From Caulobacter henricii (GTDB taxonomy: Bacteria; Pseudomonadota; Alphaproteobacteria; Caulobacterales; Caulobacteraceae): a stretch of DNA of 64,000 bases. A program made the translations under genes and the position numbers. The stretch is taken from positions 1,426,001 to 1,490,000 of the forward strand of contig NZ_CP013002.1 in the NCBI RefSeq assembly GCF_001414055.1, in the 5' to 3' direction. The notes under the pieces are model-generated. The model searched no databases and was not told the origin of the DNA. It was given only the letters and a program-made list of their open reading frames with translations. How positions within the stretch are numbered: position 1 is the stretch's first letter; every line of letters starts with the position of its first letter. This document shows, one piece after another, positions 34,460-43,343 of the stretch.

Positions 34460-36688
34460 GTGAGCCGTCCGACTTCTTTATTTGCTAAGTTCACAAATCC
34501 GTCTCAGGCCATTTTTACTGCTACCGTTTTTTGTTCGGCGGTGCTGGTCTTCAGTGTTCAGCCGATGATCGCCAAGATGGTTCTGCCCCTGTTGGGGGGC
34601 GGTCCATCGATCTGGAACACCAGCATGGTGTTCTTTCAGGCGGTGCTGCTGGTCGGCTATGGCTACGCCCACCTTCTGCAGCGCCTCAGGTCGCTGAAGC
34701 TTCAGGCCTCAATACACATAGCGTTGCTGATCGTGGCTGCGCTGGCGCTGCCCCTGGCTATTCACCAGCCTTTCGGTCCGCCTACACCGTCGCAACCGGT
34801 TCTCTGGCTCCTGGGCGTCCTCAGCCTTTCCGTCGGCGCGCCGTTTGCCGTTCTGTCGGCGACCGCCCCGCTGGTTCAGGCTTGGCATGCCCGGGCGTTT
34901 AGCCAGCAGCTCGGCGCTGAGCCCTACAAGCTCTATGCGGCCAGCAACCTTGGCAGCCTGGCCTCACTTCTGGCCTATCCTATCATTTTTGAGCCGCTCG
35001 CGACGGTGGGGGCCCAGAGCTGGTCGTGGAGCTTTGGCTATGGCCTCTTTGCGCTGCTGATGGCGGCCCTGGCAGCCAGCATGTTCCGCATTGGTGCGGC
35101 CGAAAAGGCAGTGCCTTCCGAAATCGGGAAGCGAGAGGCCATCGGGTGGAAACGGGTGCTGGCCTGGGTTGCTCTGGCCGCGGCACCGTCCAGCCTGATG
35201 CTTGGGGTAACGACCCACATCACGACCGATATCGCTTCGGCTCCCTTCCTTTGGGTCTTGCCGCTGGCTCTCTACCTCCTGACCTTCATCATTGCTTTCA
35301 GTGACCGCCCGATCGCACCGCGAAACGTTATCCTGGCGGTCCAAGCGGTCATCACCGTTGTTTGCATCGTCCTTGCGCCCTTCCTGGGTGTGCCGATCTT
35401 CGGCCAGCTGTTTCTCCATCTGGCGGCATTCTTCCTGACCGCTCTGATCTGCCATCAGCGACTCGTTGACCTCAGGCCAAGTGCGGAGCACCTGACGGCC
35501 TTCTATTTCTGTTTGTCGCTGGGCGGGGTTCTTGGTGGCAGCATCAATGCCTTCCTTGCCCCGGTGCTGCTGGACAACACCTACGAGTACCAGGCCATGA
35601 TGGTGCTGGCGTGTCTCGCCCGACCAAATTTGGGACGCCTGGATCAGAAGGACTGGGTAATCCTGGCGACGGGCGTCGTGATGGCATTGATGGCGCCAGC
35701 TGCCCTCTTGATCTGGGGCTATGAAACCGATGCCCTGGACACGGCGCGCTTGTTGGTGCTGCTGGTTGCGGCTGCATTTGCAGTGTTCGTCCAGCATCGT
35801 GTGCTTATGTATGTGCTGCTGATCGGGCTCCTGGCGGTGTGCGCAGAATATGTTGGCGATCGTCGTGATGATGGTGCCAGTGTTCGCAACTTCTATGGCG
35901 TGATTTCCGTAAGCCTTGATGAAGATGACGAGTTTGGAGAAACCAAACTCATGACTTATGGAACCACTATTCACGGCATCCAAGCCACGTCACCTGAAAA
36001 TCTCTGTACGCCACTGTACTATTACTCTAATCGTACGCCGATCGGCCAGGTTCTGCGCTATGAGTTCCAGCAGCCAAAAACAATGCATGCTGCAGTTATC
36101 GGCCTGGGAACGGGAACCATCGCGGCATTTACAAAGCCTGGCGATCGTTTGACCTATTTCGAGATCAATCCGATGGTCGTCGACTTGGCGATGGATCCGG
36201 AAATCTTCAGCTACACAAGCACTTGCGCCAAAGGCAAGGTTGATGTGGTTTTGGGGGATGCCCGGTTGACCCTCGCCGGAAGGGACAATGGCCAGTTTGA
36301 CCTGCTCATGGTCGATGCGTTCACGTCTGACTCCATTCCAGCCCACCTAATGACGACTGAAGCCATCCGCATGTATCTGTCCAAGCTCAAGCCGGACGGT
36401 GTGCTGGTGATGCATATCAGCAATCGTCATCTCGAACTTGGCGGCCCCGCCATGGCGGGGCTAAGGGCGGCGGGTGGATTTGGTTTGATCCAGTCGAGTC
36501 CCGGGGCTGATGAGGGCATGCACGAGCCACCCACCATGCTGGTGATCGGGTCCAAGTCGAAGGGCGCACTCGAGCATTTTGCCAAGCAGCCTCAATGGCT
36601 CAGCCAAGAACCCTATAAGGCGCGCGCCTGGACTGATGACTACATGAACCTGCCGGGTGCACTGATCAGAAATCTGTCAGTCCATTAG
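34460..36688 (+). CDS. Membrane-fused spermidine-synthase-like protein
   Basis: A 742-residue protein. The first roughly 470 residues form a multi-helix membrane domain beginning FTATVFCSAVLVFSVQPMIAKMVLPLLGGGPSIWNTSMVFFQ, the standard opening of this fused family. The C-terminal part (about 480-742) is a methyltransferase-like fold: AVIGLGTGTIAAF, YFEINPMVVDLA, VLGDARLTLAG and FDLLMVDAFTSDSIPAHLMT. The start is GTG 34460, preceded by GAGGGGG. Polyamine synthesis has not been shown for most fused members. It sits between pilin genes, but no functional link to pili is established. Confidence 0.85.
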   Translation: MSRPTSLFAKFTNPSQAIFTATVFCSAVLVFSVQPMIAKMVLPLLGGGPSIWNTSMVFFQAVLLVGYGYAHLLQRLRSLKLQASIHIALLIVAALALPLAIHQPFGPPTPSQPVLWLLGVLSLSVGAPFAVLSATAPLVQAWHARAFSQQLGAEPYKLYAASNLGSLASLLAYPIIFEPLATVGAQSWSWSFGYGLFALLMAALAASMFRIGAAEKAVPSEIGKREAIGWKRVLAWVALAAAPSSLMLGVTTHITTDIASAPFLWVLPLALYLLTFIIAFSDRPIAPRNVILAVQAVITVVCIVLAPFLGVPIFGQLFLHLAAFFLTALICHQRLVDLRPSAEHLTAFYFCLSLGGVLGGSINAFLAPVLLDNTYEYQAMMVLACLARPNLGRLDQKDWVILATGVVMALMAPAALLIWGYETDALDTARLLVLLVAAAFAVFVQHRVLMYVLLIGLLAVCAEYVGDRRDDGASVRNFYGVISVSLDEDDEFGETKLMTYGTTIHGIQATSPENLCTPLYYYSNRTPIGQVLRYEFQQPKTMHAAVIGLGTGTIAAFTKPGDRLTYFEINPMVVDLAMDPEIFSYTSTCAKGKVDVVLGDARLTLAGRDNGQFDLLMVDAFTSDSIPAHLMTTEAIRMYLSKLKPDGVLVMHISNRHLELGGPAMAGLRAAGGFGLIQSSPGADEGMHEPPTMLVIGSKSKGALEHFAKQPQWLSQEPYKARAWTDDYMNLPGALIRNLSVH

Positions 36689-36728
36689 ATTGGGCGCTAA
36701 CGGCTTCGCATTAACTCCGTATTCAAGA

Positions 36729-36744
36729 TTAATCTGCCAGTAAC
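36729..36744. promoter_or_regulatory. Near-consensus CtrA box upstream of a pilin-like gene
   Basis: TTAA-N7-GTAAC differs by one base from the CtrA consensus TTAA-N7-TTAAC and lies about 104 bases before the pilin-like start. pilA in Caulobacter is CtrA-activated. A second, weaker TTAA-N7-TTCA lies just upstream, in the same AT-rich stretch. AT-rich sequence makes chance matches likely. Confidence 0.3.
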
Positions 36745-36847
36745 TGCAAAGCGTTATGATCATTCAACCACGTTAATTCCAGCCTATTTAATCTAGACTG
36801 GCCATCCTCCCGCTACGTTGAAAGTAAACGTACCGGGAGGAGGCGAC

Positions 36848-37048
36848 GTGCAGGTCAGATCATTTGTTGCTGCTCTGATGTCGACATTCTCGGGGCTCAA
36901 GGCATTGGCTCAAGATGAGCGTGGTTTGAGCAGCGTCGAATATGCGACTATGGGTGGCGTATTGTCTGGTGCGACCTGGCTGATAGGTAATGCGATCTTC
37001 GAGGCTTCCATGGTTGCCGTTGATCGTATGTCGACTGCGAACTACTGA
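36848..37048 (+). CDS. Second Flp-type pilin-like gene
   Basis: A 66-residue prepilin-like protein. The leader QVRSFVAALMSTFSGLKALAQDERG is followed by cleavage context G|LSSVEYATMGGVLSG with Glu at +5 and Tyr at +6. The GTG at 36848 is preceded by GGGAGGAGGCG, a strong ribosome site, and the leader length fits; an in-frame start 30 bases upstream is less likely. It is transcribed opposite to the pilus operon and lies beyond the fused spermidine-synthase-like gene. It may be an alternative or minor pilin. Confidence 0.78.
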   Translation: MQVRSFVAALMSTFSGLKALAQDERGLSSVEYATMGGVLSGATWLIGNAIFEASMVAVDRMSTANY

Positions 37049-37407
37049 TCCGCAACGCTCCGGCGAAAACGTCAGCGAGCTTTCCTGGGCGACGTATGGG
37101 AACGATCGTTACTAAGGGGACCGGTGGCGTCCTGCGCCTTGCAACCCATTTGTCCTGTGATGGCGCGCGGCATTGGTAAGTTCGGATTCTGCTGTTTCAT
37201 AGGCTCAGTGACGGTGTCGCTTCTGCCGGGTTGTGACTCCGCTCTACAGAAAGCCGGCCGTAGCCTCACGAATATTTGGTTCTGCGCCCTGTAGAAGAAT
37301 TGCGGCCATAAACTAGGTCGCTAAGGCGACTACATTCTCCTTGGCCGTCGTCACGGCATATTGTCATCTAGAGTCTTGAGCTGCCTCGGCGGTGAGGGAC
37401 GACGAAT
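37049..37407. other. Intergenic region before the phosphonate operon
   Basis: These 359 bases have no open frame with coding character on either strand and no clear hairpin terminator. The region must hold the promoter of the phosphonate operon, but I cannot place it confidently. GTGAGGGA at 37392-37399 is the likely ribosome site for the TTG start at 37408. Confidence 0.5.
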
Positions 37408-38541
37408 TTGGAACAGCACTTCGATCTGGTCGTGGTGGGGGCGGGCATTGTTGGCCTGGCCCACGCTCTGGTCGCTGCCCGCCTTGGTAAGCGGGTCGTA
37501 GTCGTCGACCGTGACGCCCAGGCCAATGGCGCTTCGGTCCGCAATTTTGGCTTTGTCACCGTTACGGGCCAGGCCCGGGGCGAGGTCTGGCGGCGGGCCC
37601 GCCGATCCGCTGCGGTTTGGAACGAGATCGCGGGTCCCGCAGGTATCGAAATCGTGCAACGCGGCCTGACCCTGGTCGCTCGCCGACCTGAAGCCCGAAC
37701 CCTTTTACAGGCCTTTCTCGAGACCGAGATGGCGGAAGGCTGCACCTGGCATGAGGCTGGCCAGTTGGCTAACCGTCTGCCGGGGCAGGGTGAGGTGCTC
37801 GGGGCCCTGACCAGTTCCGTCGATCTTCGGGTTGACTCGCGTAGCGCCGTCCCGCGCCTGAGTGCCTGGTTGCAGGCCGCCTATGGGGTGAGCTTCCTGC
37901 GCAGCGTCGCTGTATTGGCCGTCGAAACTGGTCGGGTGGAAACCTCGGCCGGAGCTTTGCGCGCCGATAGTGTGGTGGTTTGCCCTGGCGACGACCTGGT
38001 TACCCTGTTTCCCGATCATTTTGCCAAGGCCGAGGTCACGCGGTGCAAGCTGCAGATGATGCGCCTGGCTGATCCGGGCTGGCGGCTGCCGTCGGCTGTG
38101 ATGTCCGACCTGGGCCTTGTGCGCTATCTTGGCTACGCCGAACTCCCGGAGTCGGCAGCCCTTCGGGCGCGCTTGCAGGCCGAGCAGCCGGCTCATCTGC
38201 AGCATGGCATTCATCTGATCGTCGTGCAGGGAGCCGATGGCTCGCTTGTCGTTGGCGACAGTCATCACTACGCACCGACGCCAGACCCGTTCGGGCGTGA
38301 GGATGTCGACGCGCTGATCCTGGAGGAGTTTGCCAAGGTGTTTGGCCAGGCACCTCCACCCGTCCTGGAGCGCTGGACGGGTACCTATGCCTCAGCCGCG
38401 GGCCATAGCCTGGTTGCAGCCCCCATGCCCCACGTGCGCCTTGTGACCGTGACGAGCGGAACGGGGGCCTCGACGGCGTTCGGACTGGCCGAAGAGGTCG
38501 TTGCCGGCCTCTTTGATCTCTCCCCCGGAGTCGCAGCGTGA
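37408..38541 (+). CDS. FAD-dependent amine oxidase of the phosphonatase-associated family (TIGR03364-like)
   Basis: A 377-residue DAO-type flavoprotein. The FAD-binding fold is FDLVVVGAGIVGLAHALVAARLGKRVVVVDRD, followed by GASVRNFGFVT, which is typical of this subfamily. A substrate domain and a C-terminal FAD-contact segment (VTVTSGTGASTAFGLAEEVV) complete it. The start is TTG with GAGGGA upstream. Its stop overlaps the phnX start (GTGA). Relatives found with phosphonatase oxidise 2-aminoethylphosphonate or its N-methyl form to phosphonoacetaldehyde, as far as I recall. Here it would replace the absent PhnW transaminase. Confidence 0.8.
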   Translation: MEQHFDLVVVGAGIVGLAHALVAARLGKRVVVVDRDAQANGASVRNFGFVTVTGQARGEVWRRARRSAAVWNEIAGPAGIEIVQRGLTLVARRPEARTLLQAFLETEMAEGCTWHEAGQLANRLPGQGEVLGALTSSVDLRVDSRSAVPRLSAWLQAAYGVSFLRSVAVLAVETGRVETSAGALRADSVVVCPGDDLVTLFPDHFAKAEVTRCKLQMMRLADPGWRLPSAVMSDLGLVRYLGYAELPESAALRARLQAEQPAHLQHGIHLIVVQGADGSLVVGDSHHYAPTPDPFGREDVDALILEEFAKVFGQAPPPVLERWTGTYASAAGHSLVAAPMPHVRLVTVTSGTGASTAFGLAEEVVAGLFDLSPGVAA

Positions 38542-39365
38542 CCCGCAGCCCAATCCAGGCCGTCATTTTCGATTGGGCCGGCACCATGATTGACTATGGC
38601 TGCTGTGCGCCGGTCCTAGCGCTGCGCGGGGTGTTCGCCGAAGCGGGGATCGACCTTGCTGAAGTCGAGGCGCGGGCCGACATGGGCAAGGCCAAGCGTG
38701 ACCATCTGCGGGCGATTCTGGCCACCCCCGCCGTCGGCAAGCAATGGGTTGAGCGGTATGGCAGGACCCCGGATGAGGGCGATGTCTCCCGGTTGCATGA
38801 TGCCGTTGAGCCAAGGATGCAGGCGGCAGCCCGCGACTGCGCGCAGCTGATTCCGGGTGCAGCCCGAATTGTTGCCGATCTGCGTGCGGCCGGGGTCTTG
38901 ATCGGATCGACCACGGGCTACACCCGTCCCATGATGGCCGATATTCTCCCCCTGGCTGCGGCGCAGGGATATGCGCCTGACGTCTTGGTCTGCGCCGGCG
39001 AGACCCTGCAGGGGAGGCCGTCCCCCTTGATGATGTGGAAGGCCCTGGTGGACCTCGGTGCCTGGCCGGCTCGCGCCTGCGTCAAGGTGGATGACGCTGT
39101 TGTCGGGATCGGCGAGGGCCTTGAGGTCGGGGCCTGGACCGTTGGTCTTTCGGCGTCAGGCAACGGGGTCGGCCTGGATCAAGACGCCCTGGCGGCTCTG
39201 CCGGCTTCCGAGCGCGGCCGGCGGATCGCGGCCGCGGCTCAGGCCTTGAGCGATGCCGGTGCCCATTATGTGGTCGAGAGTGTTGCAGACCTTGGCCCCA
39301 TACTCAAAGATATCGAAGCTCGGATTGTCCGGGGCGAGAACCCTACCGAGCGCACACATCCATGA
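38538..39365 (+). CDS. phnX: Phosphonoacetaldehyde hydrolase (phosphonatase)
   Basis: A 275-residue HAD-family enzyme splitting phosphonoacetaldehyde into acetaldehyde and phosphate. The nucleophile motif is IFDWAGTMIDYG (Asp12). The Schiff-base lysine lies in ADMGKAKRDHLRAI at Lys53, the same number as in the Bacillus cereus enzyme. GSTTGYTRPMM and KVDDAVVGIGEGLEVGAWTVG are the remaining HAD motifs. It has 4-base overlaps with the genes on both sides, so the three-gene operon is tightly coupled. Confidence 0.95.
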   Translation: MTRSPIQAVIFDWAGTMIDYGCCAPVLALRGVFAEAGIDLAEVEARADMGKAKRDHLRAILATPAVGKQWVERYGRTPDEGDVSRLHDAVEPRMQAAARDCAQLIPGAARIVADLRAAGVLIGSTTGYTRPMMADILPLAAAQGYAPDVLVCAGETLQGRPSPLMMWKALVDLGAWPARACVKVDDAVVGIGEGLEVGAWTVGLSASGNGVGLDQDALAALPASERGRRIAAAAQALSDAGAHYVVESVADLGPILKDIEARIVRGENPTERTHP

Positions 39366-40648
39366 GCGAAAAATCGCAAGGCAGTTTCATCAGCCGCTGG
39401 CTGGCGAACGCACCGCCCTGGGCTTTTGCGGCCTACGGCGGGACCGCTGCCTTTGCGGCCTACTTCTCTATGTATGCCTATCGCAAGCCGTTCGCCGCAG
39501 CGAACTATGGCAGCATTGTCGGCTGGCCCTTTGAGATTGATTTCAAGATCGCTCTGGTGATCGCTCAGGTGGCCGGCTACGCCCTGTCCAAGATCATCGG
39601 CGTCAAGGTTGTCTCTGAAACGCCTTCAGGCCGGCGGGCCGGCACAATCCTGTTCCTGGTCGGCGGTGCCGAACTGGCCTTGATCGGTTTTGGTCTGGTG
39701 CCGCCGGCCTTCGCGCCCCTGGCCCTGTTTGCCAACGGCCTTGGTCTTGGAATGATCTGGGGCTTGGTCTTTGGTTTTCTCGAGGGGCGCAGGCTTTCGG
39801 AAGTGCTGAGCGCCATGCTGTGCGCCAGCTTCATCCTGGCCTCGGGCGTCGTGAAATCCGTGGGCAAGGCCCTGCTTTTGACAGGCGTGGATGAGCGCTG
39901 GATGCCGGCCCTGACGGGGCTGCTGTTCGCCCCCCTGTTATTGGTCGCCGTTGCGGGCCTTGCCCAAATGCCGGCCCCCGACGCTGAGGATGAGGCTCAG
40001 CGCGTGCGGCGCGCGCCGATGTCGGCCCGGGACAGGGCTGCCCTGCTTGCGGCGCATGGCCCGGTTCTGGCCGTACTCGTAGCGGTCTATGTTCTGCTGA
40101 CGGCGGTGCGCGATTTCCGGGACAATTTTGCCGCCGAGATCTGGGCCGAGCTTGGGTTCAAGAATGGCGCGGCCATGTTCAGCCTTTCGGAGATCCCCAT
40201 CGCGGTCGTTGTTCTGGTCGGCCTGGCGGCTTTGATCCGGGTCCGGGATAACCGCCGGGCGGTAGTCTTCAACTTTGCCTTTATCGGCGCAGGCCTGGTT
40301 TTGCTGGGGCTCTCGACAGGCTTGCATCAGGCGGGCTTGCTTGGACCGGTCTGGTGGATGGTCGCTAGTGGCGCGGGTCTATACATGGCCTACACCCCGT
40401 TTAACGGCATGTTGTTTGATCGCATGATTGCCGCAACAGGCACGGTGGGGACCGCCGGGTTTCTGATCTACGTGGCCGACTCCAGTGGCTATGTCGGCAG
40501 CGTGGCCTTGCTCCTGGTCAAGGCGTTCGGCAACCTGGACCTGGACTGGATCCAGTTCCTCACAGCCTTGGCCTATCTGACCAGTGTCGCCGGCGTTGTC
40601 GGCATGGCGGTTGCGGCGGCCATGATGCTTCGCAAGCCGCAGGGCTAG
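39362..40648 (+). CDS. MFS-type transporter of the phosphonate operon (DUF5690-like)
   Basis: A 428-residue, 12-helix membrane protein. It has AAYFSMYAYRKPFAAANYG near the N-terminus, similar to the RK motif of organophosphate:phosphate antiporters, then GLGLGMIWGLVFGFLEGRRLSEVL and YTPFNGMLFDRMIAATG. The ATGA overlap with phnX ties it to phosphonate use. Import of aminoethylphosphonate or a derivative, or antiport with phosphate, is the likely role. No ABC phosphonate importer is present in the window. Confidence 0.78.
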   Translation: MSEKSQGSFISRWLANAPPWAFAAYGGTAAFAAYFSMYAYRKPFAAANYGSIVGWPFEIDFKIALVIAQVAGYALSKIIGVKVVSETPSGRRAGTILFLVGGAELALIGFGLVPPAFAPLALFANGLGLGMIWGLVFGFLEGRRLSEVLSAMLCASFILASGVVKSVGKALLLTGVDERWMPALTGLLFAPLLLVAVAGLAQMPAPDAEDEAQRVRRAPMSARDRAALLAAHGPVLAVLVAVYVLLTAVRDFRDNFAAEIWAELGFKNGAAMFSLSEIPIAVVVLVGLAALIRVRDNRRAVVFNFAFIGAGLVLLGLSTGLHQAGLLGPVWWMVASGAGLYMAYTPFNGMLFDRMIAATGTVGTAGFLIYVADSSGYVGSVALLLVKAFGNLDLDWIQFLTALAYLTSVAGVVGMAVAAAMMLRKPQG

Positions 40649-40884
40649 GCCGGCTTCAGCCAGAACGCAGTCGCAGCACAAGCTCATCGTGCCTGTCGAG
40701 TGTTGGGGGAGGGGGCTTTCTACTCCGACGGGAGGCCAGGGTTAGCAGGCCGGCGCTTCCTCCGGGGGGGGCTTGGTCCAGCTGCCGCCCTTGCGACTCC
40801 CGGATGGGGCGATCGCTGGCAGTCCGGGTGCTGGTCGAGCAGTGGGCCGGCGGCAGATGCCGCGAGGGTGACCCCTAACGCCCC

Positions 40885-41253
40885 TTAGGAACCCACCAGT
40901 GGTCGCAACGCGAACCATCCAGCAGCCACTAGAAATGGCAGGGCTACGAGATCGACGATGGCAATCTGCCTCAGCGACGGCGGTTGCCCGGCTGCGGCAT
41001 AGAGCCAAAGAAAGGAGATCATGCTGACCGCCACCGCCACACTGGCCAGTTGTCGCACCTCTGGACGCAGCGCTGCCCAGATACAGATGATCAGAACTAC
41101 CAGGAACAGAGCGGCGCGATGTTGCAGCAACAGGGCTGCTCCGCTTCCGGCTTCGACCCCATAAAGGCTGCTGACCATCGACGGTCGCAATAAAGCCAGC
41201 GCCGGCAGCAGATGAACGAGGCCGAGCACGACCCAGCAGGCGGAAGCCGTCAT
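40885..41253 (-). CDS. Small four-helix membrane protein
   Basis: A 122-residue protein with four predicted transmembrane helices (ACWVVLGLVHLLPALALL, ALFLVVLIICIWAAL, SVAVAVSMISFLWLYAAA, IVDLVALPFLVAAGWFAL). No catalytic motif is visible. It is divergent from the FadR-type gene at 41412. I do not recognise a function. The 236 bases between 40648 and its stop hold no gene I can support. Confidence 0.6.
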   Translation of the reverse strand: MTASACWVVLGLVHLLPALALLRPSMVSSLYGVEAGSGAALLLQHRAALFLVVLIICIWAALRPEVRQLASVAVAVSMISFLWLYAAAGQPPSLRQIAIVDLVALPFLVAAGWFALRPLVGS

Positions 41254-41411
41254 TGCGGTAAACTCTCCTCAGCCAAGGCCGCAGCCGCCAATAGAGGCAA
41301 GTTGCAGGGACCTGCCCTTTTGCCCCCAAGGATGACAAAGCATGTTGTGCCCTCATTGACATGTCAATAAAATGTTATGACATTGGAGCATCCTGCAGGA
41401 GGAGTGCGGCC

Positions 41412-42110
41412 GTGAATGACCCAATGATGCCCGGTCGGATGGAGGATTCGACGCGTCAGAGTGATGCGGCCTTTGCGATGCTGAAGGCTGAAATCATCGC
41501 TTGTCGATTGGCTCCGGGTAGCACTTTCTCAGAGGCGGCGTTGTCGGTGCGGTTTGGGCTGGCCAAGGCCGCCTCTAGGTCTGCCCTCACAAGGCTATCC
41601 GAGCTGCGGCTTGTGTTGGCGGTAGCTCGACATGGCTACACCGTCGCCCCCGTGACGGTGCAGTCGATCCGAGAATTGTTCGAGGTCCGGCTGATTGCCG
41701 AGCCCAAGGCTGCAGCCCTAGCCGCAGGGCGCGTCAATGTCGCCGAACTGCGAAGGCTCAACAGAGCTCCGCAACGCGCGCACAGTGACGTTGAAAGGCT
41801 TGCCTTTGTCGCCGCCAATCGAGACTTCCATCGCGCCATTGCTGCGGCGACGGGAAACGCGCGGCTATACGCCTTGCTTGAAACGCTGGCCGACGAAGGC
41901 GAGCGTCTGGTTCATCTGGGATTGTTCGGGCCCGGAGCGGGCGAAAAGGATCGAGCTGCGGCGGATCAGGGCCATGAGGCGCTTATCGCAGCGCTTGAAG
42001 CGTCTGATCCTGTCGCGGCCGAACGCGCAGCGGCCGCCCATGTCGAGCACGCCCGTGACATTGCATTGGCTCGGATCATGTCTGGGCCATCCTCCATCCC
42101 CATCCGCTGA
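41412..42110 (+). CDS. FadR-subfamily GntR transcriptional regulator
   Basis: A 232-residue regulator. The GntR winged helix has AFAMLKAEIIACRLAPGSTFSEAALSVRFGLAKAASRSALTRLSELRL. The FCD ligand domain has the metal-binding-type pattern IRELFEVRLIAEPKAAALAA, NRDFHRAIAAATGN and HEALIAALEASDPVAAERAAAAHVEHA. I chose the GTG at 41412, 8 bases after GGAGGAG. FCD regulators often sense organic acids. It lies just upstream of the sulfoquinovose region, but its target is unknown. Confidence 0.82.
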   Translation: MNDPMMPGRMEDSTRQSDAAFAMLKAEIIACRLAPGSTFSEAALSVRFGLAKAASRSALTRLSELRLVLAVARHGYTVAPVTVQSIRELFEVRLIAEPKAAALAAGRVNVAELRRLNRAPQRAHSDVERLAFVAANRDFHRAIAAATGNARLYALLETLADEGERLVHLGLFGPGAGEKDRAAADQGHEALIAALEASDPVAAERAAAAHVEHARDIALARIMSGPSSIPIR

Positions 42111-42301
42111 TTGCAATCAAGGGCCAGCGTCCGTCGCTGTAACAGTGTTCCAAGGCCTACAGGGGCCTCAATGAACTGAGCGCCTCTTCCTGCCCGTTGG
42201 CGATGTATCCGTTACCTGCAAGGGTCTTTCACCTTAGCGATGCGCGCAGGACAGCGATATGGCATAGGGTCTCGGCTCAGAGTCGAGGATGAGCCTGCCG
42301 G

Positions 42302-43303
42302 ATGCGCGCGACGATCAAGGATGTGTCTGCCCTTGCCGGCGTCTCGACCAAAACCGTGTCGCGGGTTCTCAACCGGGAAAAATACGTTTCCGAAGACCTT
42401 CGGCAGCGGGTCGAGGGCGCGATGGCCCAGCTCAACTTTCAGCCCAGCGCGGCGGCCCGCATGCTGGCAGGCAAGCGGAGTCATCAGATCGCCCTGATCT
42501 ACGGTAGCCAGAGCCCCCACTACATCCATCAGATCCAGACCGGCATCTGGGCGCGCTGTGTCGAGGAGGGCGTCCGGCTACTGGCCCAGCCGAGTGACCC
42601 AGACTCACCCGACCTCGCCCTTGAGGTCGGCGGCCTGATCGACCAGACCCAGGTCGATGGCGTCATCCTCTCAGCGCCGGTCACAGATTCTGAGGCCGCA
42701 CTCGACGAGCTTGACCGCCGAGGCATGCCCTATGTCCGCATCTCGCCCGGGACGGATCACGGCCGTAGCTCGTCGGTGTCGATGGACGACGTCCAGGCCG
42801 CCGACGACATGACGAGCCACCTGATCGAGCTGGGGCACAAGCGCATCGGTTTCATCATCGGCCACACCAATCATGCGGCCAGCGACCTTCGCCTGTTCGG
42901 CTATCGCCGTGCCCTGGACCGGGCGGGCCTTGCCTATGAGCCCAGATATGTCCGTCAGGGTTACTTTGATTTCGCTTCAGGGGAGGCGGCGGCGGAGGTG
43001 TTACTGGATCTGCCCAATGCTCCAACTGCCATATTCGCCAGCAATGACGACATGGCCGCCGGTGTCCTGGCCGTCGCCCACCGGCGGGGTTTGGCGCTGC
43101 CTGAGCAACTCTCGGTCGCCGGTTTTGACGATATCGCCCTGGCCGGTCAGATCTGGCCGCCTCTCACCACGGTAAGGCAGCCGACCCGGGAGATGGCCTA
43201 TGCAGCGGCAGCGCTTCTGTTCGAAGGGGTAGAGGGGGCTGTCCATCGCCGCATCGCGCATCAGCTGGTAGTGCGGGCCTCGACGGCGGCACCGAGCGCC
43301 TGA
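42302..43303 (+). CDS. LacI-family regulator, candidate controller of the sulfoquinovose cluster
   Basis: A 333-residue regulator. The DNA-binding head is ATIKDVSALAGVSTKTVSRVLNREKYVSEDLRQRV with hinge NFQPSAAARMLAGKRS. The sugar-binding core has IALIYGSQSPHYIHQIQTGIW, VDGVILSAPV, SVSMDDVQAADDMTSHLIELGHKRIGFI, AIFASNDDMAAGVLAVA and LSVAGFDDIALAGQIWPPLTTVRQP. It is convergent with the YeiH gene (40-base gap). Sugar-pathway LacI proteins often sit at the edge of their regulon, so control of the sulfoquinovose genes is likely but not shown. Confidence 0.85.
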   Translation: MRATIKDVSALAGVSTKTVSRVLNREKYVSEDLRQRVEGAMAQLNFQPSAAARMLAGKRSHQIALIYGSQSPHYIHQIQTGIWARCVEEGVRLLAQPSDPDSPDLALEVGGLIDQTQVDGVILSAPVTDSEAALDELDRRGMPYVRISPGTDHGRSSSVSMDDVQAADDMTSHLIELGHKRIGFIIGHTNHAASDLRLFGYRRALDRAGLAYEPRYVRQGYFDFASGEAAAEVLLDLPNAPTAIFASNDDMAAGVLAVAHRRGLALPEQLSVAGFDDIALAGQIWPPLTTVRQPTREMAYAAAALLFEGVEGAVHRRIAHQLVVRASTAAPSA

Positions 43304-43343
43304 AAGGCGGTGGGCTCTGTGGGCCTGAGGGTGCCCGGAGACT

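Noticed and set aside
27309..37048. Pathogenicity or mobile island carrying the pilus genes
   Set aside because: No integrase, tRNA target, transposase or flanking direct repeats were seen, and base composition is broadly like the rest of the window apart from the intergenic regions.
40649..40884. Possible cobalamin-type riboswitch on the minus strand
   Set aside because: A CCACTG-like string and G-rich segments drew attention, but the order and spacing of B12 riboswitch boxes are absent and the downstream genes do not fit.
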